Assembly (NCBI GenBank): GCA_035943635.1
Contig: DASZBX010000024.1
Coordinates: 22,401-86,400 of the forward strand
Direction: 5' to 3'
Length of the DNA stretch: 64,000 nt
Source: DASZBX01 sp035943635
GTDB lineage: Bacteria; Actinomycetota; Actinomycetes; Streptomycetales; Catenulisporaceae
Below, in pieces: positions 17,187 through 25,393 of the stretch. The translations under genes were made by a program, and so were the position numbers. The notes under the pieces were generated by a model. It was not told the origin of the DNA, did no database searches, and saw only the letters and a program-made list of their open reading frames with translations. Position 1 is the first letter of the stretch, and every line of letters begins with the position of its first letter.

Positions 17187-18176
17187 ATGACTCGCACCCC
17201 AGTAAACGTCACCGTCACCGGCGCGGCCGGACAGATCGGCTACTCGCTGCTCTTCCGCATCGCGGCCGGCCACCTGCTCGGCGAGGACGTCCCGGTCCGG
17301 CTGCGGCTGCTGGAGATCCCGCAGGCGGTCAAGGCCGCGGAGGGCGTGGCGATGGAGCTCGACGACTGCGCGTTCCCGCTGCTGACCGGGATCGACATCT
17401 TCGACGACCCGAACCCGGCCTTCGCCGGGACCAACGTAGCGCTGCTGGTCGGCGCCATGCCGCGCAAGGCCGGGATGGAGCGCGGGGACCTGCTGTCGGC
17501 CAACGGCGGCATCTTCAAGCCGCAGGGCCGGGCGATCAACGCCGGCGCGGCCGACGACATCAAGGTCCTGGTGGTCGGCAACCCGGCCAACACCAACGCC
17601 CTGATCGCCAAGAGCAACGCCCCGGACGTGCCGGCCTCCCGCTTCACCGCGATGACCCGGCTGGACCACAACCGGGCCGTGGCCCAGCTGTCCAAGAAGG
17701 CGGGCGTGCCGGTCTCCGAGATCTCCAACCTGACCATCTGGGGCAACCACTCGGCCACCCAGTACCCGGACGTGTTCAACGCCAGGATCGGCGGCAAGAA
17801 CGCCGCCGAGGTGATCGACGACCAGGCCTGGCTGGAGGGCCACTTCATCCCGACCGTGGCCAAGCGCGGCGCGGCGATCATCGAGGCCCGCGGCCTGTCC
17901 TCGGCCGCCTCGGCCGCCTCGGCCGCGCTCAACCACGTGCACACCTGGGTCAACGGCACCGCCGACGGCGACTGGACCTCGATGGGCGTGGTCTCGGACG
18001 GCTCCTACGGCGTGCCCGAGGGCCTGGTCTCCTCCTTCCCGGTGGTCACCCGCGACGGCGCCTGGGAGATCGTGCAGGGCCTGGACGTCAACGAGTTCTC
18101 CCGCACCCGGATCGACGCCTCGGTGGCCGAACTGGCCGACGAGCGCGCCGCGGTCGCCGAGCTCGGCCTGATCTGA
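17187..18176 (+). CDS. mdh: Malate dehydrogenase
   Basis: NAD-dependent malate/oxaloacetate dehydrogenase of the TCA cycle. 329 aa, typical of the cytosolic-type family. VTGAAGQIGYSLLFRIAAG is the nucleotide-binding loop, VVGNPANTN and TRLDHNRA follow, and WGNHSATQYPD carries the catalytic His. GGAG sits upstream of ATG 17187. A perfect 20-bp hairpin follows. Confidence 0.97.
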   Translation: MTRTPVNVTVTGAAGQIGYSLLFRIAAGHLLGEDVPVRLRLLEIPQAVKAAEGVAMELDDCAFPLLTGIDIFDDPNPAFAGTNVALLVGAMPRKAGMERGDLLSANGGIFKPQGRAINAGAADDIKVLVVGNPANTNALIAKSNAPDVPASRFTAMTRLDHNRAVAQLSKKAGVPVSEISNLTIWGNHSATQYPDVFNARIGGKNAAEVIDDQAWLEGHFIPTVAKRGAAIIEARGLSSAASAASAALNHVHTWVNGTADGDWTSMGVVSDGSYGVPEGLVSSFPVVTRDGAWEIVQGLDVNEFSRTRIDASVAELADERAAVAELGLI

Positions 18177-18214
18177 GGCCCGGCCCGGACACCGGGCACC
18201 GGATTTCCTGGTCT

Positions 18215-18258
18215 GCGCGGAGCGACGCGGCCGACCTCTCGGCCGCGTCGCTCCGCGC
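18215..18258 (+). terminator. Perfect 20-bp hairpin after mdh
   Basis: Arms 18215-18234 and 18239-18258 are perfectly complementary over 20 bp with a CCTC tetraloop. It starts 39 nt after the mdh stop; only GTTT follows, so no real U-tract. Confidence 0.85.
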
Positions 18259-18338
18259 GTTTCGCGCCGCGCCGCAACTGCGGCCGGGACCCCGTTGCGC
18301 CGCAAGCGAATCGCGTTGCCGCGATCATGTCCGTGCAA

Positions 18339-18344
18339 TAGCGT
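18339..18344 (+). promoter_or_regulatory. -10 hexamer TAGCGT, probable leaderless start
   Basis: TAGCGT lies eight bases before ATG 18353 and no Shine-Dalgarno is present, consistent with transcription starting at or near the ATG. Confidence 0.5.
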
Positions 18345-18352
18345 GATTCGGC

Positions 18353-20029
18353 ATGAGTGCCATTGACGAGATCGCCGAGCGATATGTCGAGCAGTACGCC
18401 GCCCTCGATCCGCTCACCGCGACGTACGCCGGGATCCCCGGACACGACGACCGGCTGACCGACCTGAGCCCGGCCGGCTACGCGGCCCGGGCCGAGCTGG
18501 ACCGGGCCACCCTGGCCGAGCTGGCCGCGGCCGAGCCGGCCGGCGAACGCGACCAGGTCGCCCGGGCCGCCATGCAGGAACGGCTCGGCCTGGCCGTGGA
18601 GGCCTACGACGCCGGCGACACGACCAGCGAGCTGAACGTCATCGCCTCCGCCCAGCAGGCCGTGCGGCAGGTGTTCGACCTGATGCCGCTGGAGGGCGAC
18701 GGGGCGCTGGAGAACCTCGCGGCCCGGATGAACGCGGTGCCGCTGGCCTACGCCCAGCTGCGCGAGACCCTGGCCGGGTCCGCCGCGAAGGGCCGGGTGG
18801 CCGCGCGCCGCCAGGTGGCCGAGTGCGCCAAGCAGGCCGCCGAGTGGTCCGACCCGCAGGACGGCTTCTACACCGGCCTGGTCGGGCGGACCGGCGCCGA
18901 GGGCGAGCTGCTGGCTCGGCTGGCCACCGCCGCCGAGGCCGCACGGGCCGCGACCGCCGAGCTCGGCGTGTTCCTGGAGCACGAGCTGCTGCCGCTGGCC
19001 CCGGAACCGGACGCGGTCGGCCGCGAGCACTACGCCCGCGCCTCGCGCGCCTTCCTCGGCGCGGCGGTGGACCTGGACGAGGCCTACGCCTGGGGCTGGT
19101 CCGAGGTGGGCCGGCTCAAGGCCGAGATGGCCCGGGTGGCCGGGCAGATCGTGCCCGGCGGTTCGGTGGACGACGCGGCCGCCGCCCTGGACGCGGACCC
19201 GGCCCGGCAGATCCACGGCCGGGAGAACCTGCGTATCTGGATGCAGGGCTACGCCGACCGGGTGATCGCGGACCTGAACGGCACCCACTTCGACATCCCG
19301 GAGCCGGCCCTCCGGATCGAGTGCATGCTCGCGCCCACCAACGAGGGCGGCATCTACTACACCGGCCCGAGCGAGGACTTCAGCCGGCCCGGCCGGATGT
19401 GGTGGTCCGTGCCGGACGGCGTGGAGGAGTTCTCCACCTGGAGCGAGGTGTCCACCGTGCACCACGAGGGGGTGCCCGGCCACCACCTCCAGATTTCGCA
19501 GGCGGTCTACCAGAAGGAGCAGCTCAACCGCTGGCAGCGGCTGCTGTGCTGGGTCTCCGGGCACGGCGAGGGCTGGGCGTTGTACTCCGAGAAGCTGATG
19601 GACGAACTCGGCTATCTGAGCGACCCCGGCGACCGGCTCGGCATGCTGGACATGCAGATGCTGCGCGCGTGCCGGGTGGTCGTGGACATCGGCGTGCACC
19701 TGCAGCTGGCCGTCCCGGCCGGGAAGGGCTGGCACGGGGGCGCCGACGACGAGGCCGGCCGGATCTGGGACGCCGACCTGGCCTGGGACTTCCTGCGCGG
19801 CCACGTCCGGATGGAGGAGAAGCAGCTGCGGTTCGAGCTCAACCGCTACCTCGGCTGGCCGGGACAGGCCCCGTCGTACAAGCTCGGCGAGCGGCTCTGG
19901 CTCCAGGCCCGGGAGGACGCCCGGGCGCGCCGGGGCGAGGATTTCGACCTGAAGGAGTTCCACAGCCGGGCGCTCGCGCTCGGCTCGCTCGGCCTGGACC
20001 CGCTGCGCGAGGCGCTGGCCCGGCTGTAA
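18353..20029 (+). CDS. DUF885 family putative metallo-hydrolase
   Basis: 558-aa cytoplasmic protein of the DUF885 family, presumed zinc peptidase-like. The metal-site motif HHEGVPGHHLQ is at residues ~368-378 and the supporting GEGWALYSEKLMDELGY ~35 residues later. The rest is helical and Glu/Ala-rich. No signal peptide. ATG 18353 has a TANNNT hexamer just upstream and no ribosome site. Substrate unknown. It is monocistronic, ending at a GC-rich hairpin (20065-20100). Confidence 0.85.
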   Translation: MSAIDEIAERYVEQYAALDPLTATYAGIPGHDDRLTDLSPAGYAARAELDRATLAELAAAEPAGERDQVARAAMQERLGLAVEAYDAGDTTSELNVIASAQQAVRQVFDLMPLEGDGALENLAARMNAVPLAYAQLRETLAGSAAKGRVAARRQVAECAKQAAEWSDPQDGFYTGLVGRTGAEGELLARLATAAEAARAATAELGVFLEHELLPLAPEPDAVGREHYARASRAFLGAAVDLDEAYAWGWSEVGRLKAEMARVAGQIVPGGSVDDAAAALDADPARQIHGRENLRIWMQGYADRVIADLNGTHFDIPEPALRIECMLAPTNEGGIYYTGPSEDFSRPGRMWWSVPDGVEEFSTWSEVSTVHHEGVPGHHLQISQAVYQKEQLNRWQRLLCWVSGHGEGWALYSEKLMDELGYLSDPGDRLGMLDMQMLRACRVVVDIGVHLQLAVPAGKGWHGGADDEAGRIWDADLAWDFLRGHVRMEEKQLRFELNRYLGWPGQAPSYKLGERLWLQAREDARARRGEDFDLKEFHSRALALGSLGLDPLREALARL

Positions 20030-20064
20030 CCGCGGACGCCCGGCTGGGCAGGGGACGCGGCGCG

Positions 20065-20100
20065 GGCGGGGGCGGTGGTCGGGCGACCGCCGCCCCCGCC
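20065..20100 (+). terminator. GC-rich hairpin after the DUF885 gene
   Basis: 16-nt arms (20065-20080, 20085-20100) pair with one wobble around GGGC. No U-tract. Confidence 0.75.
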
Positions 20101-20301
20101 GTCCTGCTCCGGTCAAGGGAACCAGGCCCGTGATGTTCCAGCCCAAACATGATCCTAAGCGGGCAAGTCTGGCCCGGGTACCGGCAGGCCACGGGCAATT
20201 TACGCGACAATCGAATAACAACCCTTGCCAACCGGGGCGGCGGGCACTGAGATAGGTCCGTCAACTACGGGTTATTCAGTACACAGGGTGGGTAAAGCTT
20301 C

Positions 20302-20922
20302 ATGTCTTGGCAACAGCCGGATGGCCAGTCGCAGCCGCAGCAGCCGGAGTGGGGCTCGGCGCAGCCGCAGACGCCCCAGCCCGCACAGTTCGGCGCCCCG
20401 CAGCAGCCCCAGTTGGGCGCGCCGCAGCCGGGCCAGGCGGTCCCGCCGCCGTTCTACACGCCGCACCCGTACGAGAAGAAGCGCAGCGGCTTCGGCGCCC
20501 GGCAGATCATCTCCATCGTGGTGCTCCTGGTCATCGTCGGCGGCTACTTCGCCTACAAGCACCTCTCCGGTTCGGTGTCCGCGACCAGCCTCTCCGTCGG
20601 CGAGTGCTTCAACGGCGGCAGCATAGGCGACCAGGACCTCTCGACGGTCCACAGCCTTTCGTGCACGTCCGCGCACAGCGCCCAGGTGATCGGCACCTTC
20701 ACGATGACCGACTCGACCTACCCGGACGACAGCGCCCTGTCCGACGAGGCGACCACCGGCTGCAAGCCGTTCAACGACAAGGTCGACACCACCGGCCTGC
20801 CCAGCGACGCGCAGTTCGCGTTCATCTTCCCGGAGGAGGACTCGTTCAACTCCGGCAACAAGACGGTCGAGTGCCTGGTGCAGTCCGACACCGAGGACCT
20901 GACCACGTCCGTGCTGAACTAG
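20302..20922 (+). CDS. Membrane-anchored septum-formation-like protein
   Basis: 206 aa. Residues ~1-65 are Q/P-rich and cytoplasmic. One transmembrane helix (QIISIVVLLVIVGGYFAY, ~70-87) anchors an extracytoplasmic domain with four cysteines (VGECFNGG, HSLSCTSAHSAQVIG, TTGCKPF, TVECLVQS). The CxxxHxxxVIG-like pattern resembles the Septum_form family, though the match is only by eye. ATG 20302 is monocistronic; a 14-bp hairpin follows. Similar layout to the anchored proteins at 43453 and 44760, but not clearly homologous. Confidence 0.75.
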   Translation: MSWQQPDGQSQPQQPEWGSAQPQTPQPAQFGAPQQPQLGAPQPGQAVPPPFYTPHPYEKKRSGFGARQIISIVVLLVIVGGYFAYKHLSGSVSATSLSVGECFNGGSIGDQDLSTVHSLSCTSAHSAQVIGTFTMTDSTYPDDSALSDEATTGCKPFNDKVDTTGLPSDAQFAFIFPEEDSFNSGNKTVECLVQSDTEDLTTSVLN

Positions 20923-20958
20923 CCACTGGCCCAGGTTCCGAACATCAGTCCTGCGATA

Positions 20959-20990
20959 CCGGACGGCCGGGGATCTCCCCGGCCGTCCGG
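20959..20990 (+). terminator. Hairpin after the septum-formation-like gene
   Basis: Perfect 14-bp arms (20959-20972, 20977-20990) with an ATCT tetraloop, 36 nt after the stop. Confidence 0.8.
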
Positions 20991-21086
20991 CGTGCCGCCG
21001 ACCACCCGCCGGGCCCCCACCGGCTGGTCGGACCGACCCCGGCCGGCCGGACCGGACGCGGCCTGACGGTATTCAGGCGGAATCGG

Positions 21087-21092
21087 TAGACT
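21087..21092 (+). promoter_or_regulatory. -10 hexamer TAGACT before a small ORF
   Basis: TAGACT lies seven bases upstream of ATG 21100 and could start a leaderless transcript covering the small ORF and the CNNM/CBS gene. The same hexamer is used before the AAA fragment at 31693-31698. Confidence 0.5.
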
Positions 21093-21099
21093 CCACCGT

Positions 21100-21231
21100 A
21101 TGCACAGCGTTGATTCGAACGGATCCGCGAAAGGCGATCATAGACAGGCGGGCCCGGACCGCCTGAGCAGCCGCCGGACGGAGCCGGACCGGCCCCGGAC
21201 CCGGGCCCGCGGGCCGCGGAGGACCGAGTGA
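21100..21231 (+). CDS. Possible 43-aa upstream ORF coupled to the CNNM/CBS gene
   Basis: ATG 21100 opens a 43-codon frame (MHSVDSNGSAKGDHRQAG..., Arg/Pro-rich at the end) whose TGA overlaps the GTG start of the next gene (GTGA). No Shine-Dalgarno; a TAGACT hexamer lies just upstream. The peptide is hydrophilic and resembles nothing I know. It may simply deliver ribosomes to the downstream start. It could also be chance, since GC-rich DNA stays open easily. Confidence 0.4.
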   Translation: MHSVDSNGSAKGDHRQAGPDRLSSRRTEPDRPRTRARGPRRTE

Positions 21232-22508
21232 ACCAGACCGAAGTCTCCTGCCTGGTCGTCCTCGCCCTGATCCTGATCGAGGCCCTGTTCGTGGCGGCCG
21301 AGATCGCCCTGGTCTCCTTGCGCGAGGGCCAGGTGCGCGCGCTGGCCGAGTCCGGCAAGCGCGGGGCCACCGTCGCCCGCCTGGTCCGCGAGCCCAACCG
21401 CTTCCTGGCCACGGTGCAGATCGGGGTCACCCTGACCGCGCTGCTCTCCTCCGCCTACGGCGCCACCACCCTGTCCGGGGACGCCAAGCGCACCCTGGTC
21501 GGCGCGGGGATGGACGAGAGCTTCGCCGGGTTCGTCGGCCTGGTCGGGGTCACCATGATCATCTCCTTCGTCACCCTGGTGATCGGCGAGCTCGCGCCCA
21601 AGCGGCTGGCGTTACAGCGGGCCGAGGCCACCGCCAAGACCGTCGCCCCGTTCCTGCAGGGCATGTCCCGGGCCTGCCGGCCGATCATCTGGCTGCTGTC
21701 GGTCTGCACGGACGGCGTCGTCCGGCTGTTCGGCGGGGACCCCTCGGCCGGACGCGAACAGGTCAGCGAAGAAGAGCTGCGCCACCTGGTCGCCTCCACC
21801 GACAGCCTGACCTCGGACGAGCGCCGGCTGATCGACGACGTGTTCGGCGCCGGCGACACCCAGCTGCGCGAGGTCCTGGTGCCGCGCACCGAGGTGGTGT
21901 TCCTGGAGAGCAGCCTGACCGTGGCCGAGGCGGCCGAGCAGATCGGCAGCTATCCGCACTCGCGCTACCCGGTGATCGACCGCTCCGCGGACAACGTGAC
22001 CGGGTTCGTGCACGTGCGCGACGTCTTCGCCGCCGACGCGCACACCAAGGCCGAGACCGTCGGCCAGCTGGCCCGCCCGGTGGTGTACCTGCCGGAGACC
22101 AAACAGGTCCTGGCCGCGCTCTCCGAGATGCGCCGGGCCTCGTTCCACCTGGCCATCGTGGTCGACGAGTACGGCGGCACGGCCGGCATCGTCACCCTGG
22201 AGGACCTGGTCGAAGAGGTGATCGGCGACATCCGGGACGAATACGACGTGGCCCGGGCCAGCGTGGTCCGGCTGCGCAGCGGCGACCTGGAGCTGGACGG
22301 CCTGATCAACCTGGACGACTTCCAGGAGGAGACCGGCCTGGAACTGCCCGACGGCCCCTACGAGACCCTGGCCGGCTTCATCGTCGCCCAGCTCGGCCGG
22401 GTGCCGGAGAAGGGCGACCTGGTGCAGCTGGGCGACATCCGTTTGGCCGTGCACGCCATGGACGCCCGGCGGATCTCCCGGGTCCGGCTGAGCAGGCCAA
22501 ACGCCTGA
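21228..22508 (+). CDS. CNNM/CorC-type hemolysin family protein (DUF21-CBS-CBS)
   Basis: 426-aa membrane protein. The N-terminal DUF21/CNNM transmembrane domain (~1-185) includes RFLATVQIGVTLTALLSSA. A CBS pair follows (~205-330) with MRRASFHLAIVVDEYGGTAGIVTLEDL, then the CorC_HlyC domain (DGLINLDDFQEETGLELPDG) to the end. Family members are linked to Mg2+/Co2+ homeostasis; hemolysin is a historical name. GTG 21228 overlaps the stop of a 43-aa ORF. Confidence 0.93.
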   Translation: MNQTEVSCLVVLALILIEALFVAAEIALVSLREGQVRALAESGKRGATVARLVREPNRFLATVQIGVTLTALLSSAYGATTLSGDAKRTLVGAGMDESFAGFVGLVGVTMIISFVTLVIGELAPKRLALQRAEATAKTVAPFLQGMSRACRPIIWLLSVCTDGVVRLFGGDPSAGREQVSEEELRHLVASTDSLTSDERRLIDDVFGAGDTQLREVLVPRTEVVFLESSLTVAEAAEQIGSYPHSRYPVIDRSADNVTGFVHVRDVFAADAHTKAETVGQLARPVVYLPETKQVLAALSEMRRASFHLAIVVDEYGGTAGIVTLEDLVEEVIGDIRDEYDVARASVVRLRSGDLELDGLINLDDFQEETGLELPDGPYETLAGFIVAQLGRVPEKGDLVQLGDIRLAVHAMDARRISRVRLSRPNA

Positions 22509-22582
22509 GCGAGCCCGGGCCGGCGGCAAGAGCTGACCCGAATAGGTGAACAACGGTAGTGGTTTCTGAGAGAATGAGAGAC

Positions 22583-23629
22583 ATGTCCGCCGAAACGACC
22601 AGCCCCGCCGGCCGCCGGTCCCGGGTGCTCAGTGGCATCCAGCCCACCGCCGACTCCTTCCATCTGGGCAACTACCTGGGCGCGGTCCGCAACTGGGTGG
22701 CCCTGCAGGACGACCACGAGGCGTTCTACATGGTGGTGGACCTGCACGCGATCACCGCGGGGTTCGAGCCGGCCCAGCTGGCCCCGCGCACCCGGGTGGC
22801 CGCCGCCCAGCTGCTGGCCGCCGGGCTGGAGCCGCAGCGCTGCGCGGTCTTCGCGCAGAGCCACGTGCCCGAGCACGCCCAGCTGGCCTGGGTGATGAGC
22901 TGCCTGACCGGGTTCGGCGAGGCCTCCCGGATGACCCAGTTCAAGGACAAGTCGGCCAAGCAGGGCCTGGACCGGGCCACCGTCGGACTGTTCACCTACC
23001 CGATCCTCCAGGTCGCCGACATCCTGCTCTACCAGGCGAACTACGTCCCGGTCGGTGAGGACCAGCGCCAGCACCTGGAGCTGACCCGGGACCTGGCCCA
23101 ACGGTTCAACACCCGGTACGGCCAGACCTTCACCGTGCCCGAGCCCTACATCCTGAAGGACACCGCGAAGATCCAGGACCTGCAGGACCCGTCCGCGAAG
23201 ATGTCCAAGTCGGCCCAGACCGAGGCCGGCCTGATCAACCTGCTGGACGAGCCCAGGGCCAACATGAAGAAGATCAAGTCCGCGGTGACCGACACCGAGC
23301 GCGAGATCCGCTTCGACGAGCAGGCCAAGCCCGGCGTGTCCAACCTTCTGCGGATCTACTCGGCCATCGGCGGACGCACCGTGGCCGAGCTGGAGACCGA
23401 GTACGCCGGCCGCGGCTACGGCGACCTGAAGAAGGACCTGGCCGACCTGGTCGGCGACACCTTCGGCGCGTTCAAGGAGCGCACCGAGGCGATCCTGGCC
23501 GACCGGGACAAGCTCGACCTGGTCCTGGCCGAGGGCGCCGCCCGGGCCAGGACCGTGGCCTCGGCCACCCTGGCCGCCGTCTACGACCGGATCGGGTTCC
23601 TGCCCGCGAGCCAGGGAACCGCGAGCTGA
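22583..23629 (+). CDS. trpS: Tryptophanyl-tRNA synthetase
   Basis: Class I aminoacyl-tRNA synthetase charging tRNA-Trp. 348 aa from ATG 22583 (MSAETTSPAG); ATG 22574 is an in-frame alternative. The HIGH-class motif appears as TADSFHLGNYLGA (~22-34) and the KMSKS loop as SAKMSKSAQ (~205-213). GEDQRQHLELTRDLA matches bacterial TrpRS. Its TGA is immediately followed by the ATG of the 2H phosphoesterase gene, so the two are one unit. Confidence 0.96.
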   Translation: MSAETTSPAGRRSRVLSGIQPTADSFHLGNYLGAVRNWVALQDDHEAFYMVVDLHAITAGFEPAQLAPRTRVAAAQLLAAGLEPQRCAVFAQSHVPEHAQLAWVMSCLTGFGEASRMTQFKDKSAKQGLDRATVGLFTYPILQVADILLYQANYVPVGEDQRQHLELTRDLAQRFNTRYGQTFTVPEPYILKDTAKIQDLQDPSAKMSKSAQTEAGLINLLDEPRANMKKIKSAVTDTEREIRFDEQAKPGVSNLLRIYSAIGGRTVAELETEYAGRGYGDLKKDLADLVGDTFGAFKERTEAILADRDKLDLVLAEGAARARTVASATLAAVYDRIGFLPASQGTAS

Positions 23630-24178
23630 ATGACTACCGTCGGCATACTGCTCGTGATACCGGAACCGTACGGCGGCGAGCTGCAGGTGCGGCGGGCCGC
23701 CTACGGCGACCCGGCCGTCTCGGGCGTGCCGGCCCACGTCACCCTGCTCCCGCCGACCGAGGTGCAGCCGGACGAACTGCCCGCGATCGAGGAGCACCTG
23801 GCCCTGGTGGCCGCCGACCACCGGCCGTTCCGGATGCGGCTGCGCGGCACCGGCAGCTTCCGCCCGGTCTCCCAGGTGGTGTTCATCAAGGTCACCGGGG
23901 GCATCGAGAACTGCGTCGCCCTGGAAGCCGAGGTGCGCAGCGGCGTCCTGGCCCGGGAGCTGCAGTTCCCGTACCATCCGCACGTCACCCTGGCACACGA
24001 CCTGGGCGAGGCCACCCTGGACGCGGCCTACCGGGAGTTCGCCGAGTACGACGCCGGGTTCGACCTGGCCGGGTTCGGGCTCTACCAGCAGCAGCACGAC
24101 GGCAACTGGAAGGTCCGCCGGGTGTTCTCGTTCGGCCGTTTGGCCAGGTTGGCGCGGCAGACCAAGCTGGCGGTCTGA
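23630..24178 (+). CDS. 2'-5' RNA ligase family (2H phosphoesterase) protein
   Basis: 182-aa protein with the two HxT motifs of the 2H superfamily: AHVTLLPP (~40) and HPHVTLAHD (~122). The family includes RNA cyclic phosphodiesterases and tRNA-related ligases; the substrate here is unknown. The ATG directly abuts the trpS TGA, so it is co-transcribed and probably coupled, which agrees with an RNA-related role. Confidence 0.88.
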   Translation: MTTVGILLVIPEPYGGELQVRRAAYGDPAVSGVPAHVTLLPPTEVQPDELPAIEEHLALVAADHRPFRMRLRGTGSFRPVSQVVFIKVTGGIENCVALEAEVRSGVLARELQFPYHPHVTLAHDLGEATLDAAYREFAEYDAGFDLAGFGLYQQQHDGNWKVRRVFSFGRLARLARQTKLAV

Positions 24179-24186
24179 CCGGGCAG

Positions 24187-24192
24187 TACGCT
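24187..24192 (+). promoter_or_regulatory. -10 hexamer TACGCT, probable leaderless start
   Basis: TACGCT is separated by six bases (CGGAAC) from GTG 24199 and there is no ribosome site between them. Confidence 0.55.
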
Positions 24193-24198
24193 CGGAAC

Positions 24199-25119
24199 GT
24201 GCCGAAGCTCACCGAATCCGCCCCGGTCCGCCAGGCCAGGCAGGCAGCCGGCGAGGTGGTGAAGTCCCCGCTGCTGCGCGCCTACACCCGTTACAAGGTC
24301 CAGCGCGGCTCACGCCTGGCCGCCGCGATGAGTTACACCGCTTTCCTGTCCCTGTTCCCGCTGCTCGCCGTCGCCGTCGCGATCACCTCGGCGGTGCTCG
24401 GGGACAGCGGCGTGCAGCATTTGAAGAGCGAGTTCCAGCAGAACCTGCCCGGCCTGTCCGACAAGTTCTCCCTGGACTCCATCGTCAGCCAGGCCGCGAC
24501 CGTCGGCGTGATCAGCGGCGTGCTGCTGATCTGGTCCGGACTGTCCTGGGTGAACACCGCCCGCGGCTCGCTGCGCGCGGTCTGGAACGTGCCGGACAAC
24601 CCCGGCAAGGCCGCCACCCGCAAGGCCGCGGACCTCGCCTCCCTGGTCGGCCTCGGCCTGACCGCGGCGGTCTCGCTGGCCGCCACCGCCGCCTCGGCCT
24701 CCGCGGCCGCCACGGTGCTGCGCTGGCTCGGCATCGACAACGCCTGGCCGGCCCGCGACCTGCTGCGCCTGCTCGGCGTCCTGGTCGGCCTGGCCGCCTC
24801 CACCGCCCTGTACGCCTACCTGCTCGCGGGCATCCCGCGCCTGGTCATTCCGCGCCGGGTGCTGCTGTACGCGTCGATCGCCGGAGCGGTGGTGCTGGAG
24901 ATCACCAAGGGCCTGATCGCCAGCTACCTGAGCAACGTCGCCGGAAAGTCCCTGTACGGCGCGTTCGGCGTCCCGGTGGCCGTGCTGATCTGGCTCAACA
25001 TCACCTTCCAGATGCTGCTGTTCCTGTCCGCGTGGACCGCCACCCGCACGGAGGACCTACTGGCGCACGCCGCCTCGATTGAAACGGCGCCGGAGGGTAC
25101 TAGTGCCCTAGACGAGTAA
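24199..25119 (+). CDS. YihY/virulence factor BrkB family membrane protein, 3' end inside an inverted-repeat element
   Basis: 306-aa polytopic membrane protein of the YihY/BrkB family, with about six hydrophobic helices and the typical YTAFLSLFPLLAVAVAITSA and AFGVPVAVLIWLNITFQM blocks. The GTG start is leaderless-looking. The last three codons (Leu-Asp-Glu) and the TAA fall inside the left arm of the element at 25108-25325, so the natural C-terminus has been replaced by, or truncated with, element sequence. The family's variable charged tail suggests little functional loss. Role unknown; once annotated as RNase BN, now rejected. Confidence 0.92.
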   Translation: MPKLTESAPVRQARQAAGEVVKSPLLRAYTRYKVQRGSRLAAAMSYTAFLSLFPLLAVAVAITSAVLGDSGVQHLKSEFQQNLPGLSDKFSLDSIVSQAATVGVISGVLLIWSGLSWVNTARGSLRAVWNVPDNPGKAATRKAADLASLVGLGLTAAVSLAATAASASAAATVLRWLGIDNAWPARDLLRLLGVLVGLAASTALYAYLLAGIPRLVIPRRVLLYASIAGAVVLEITKGLIASYLSNVAGKSLYGAFGVPVAVLIWLNITFQMLLFLSAWTATRTEDLLAHAASIETAPEGTSALDE

Positions 25120-25325
25120 TTCCGAACTCTGGCGCCTGAGGTGAGCTGCTGGTTGGTGCGCTGGAGCGCCGTGGTGAGTGTGCACGGCGAAACGGCTCAG
25201 CGGTGGTGGCTGGGCGTGCGCCGCGGCCGACCGCATGCTCTGTCGTCTGTGGTTGGTCGCGGCGTGCGGCCGGGCGCCGCCGATCTGCTGTTTCGCCGCG
25301 CCAGAGTTCGGCATTACTCGTCTAG
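25108..25325. mobile_element. MITE-like element: 28-bp terminal inverted repeats, about 210 bp
   Basis: The left arm 25108-25135 and right arm 25298-25325 are inverted copies over 28 bp with one mismatch. Each begins outside with CTAG, then ACGAGTAAT. If the CTAG copies are a 4-bp target duplication, the element is 25112-25321 (210 bp) with 24-bp repeats. The ~160-bp interior has no coding potential, so it would be non-autonomous. IS5-type transposases favour YTAR-like 4-bp targets, but no parent transposase is in this window. A very large RNA hairpin is the alternative reading. Confidence 0.7.
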
Positions 25326-25393
25326 ACGACCAAGGCGTCGGCTGACGCCTGCCCTCCCCGATCCCAGTGGATCAGTACAGGAGCGAAAAGCCC

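Noticed and set aside
25120..25300. Hidden gene inside the inverted-repeat element
   Set aside because: Only open, Arg-rich GC frames without start context; no transposase motif.
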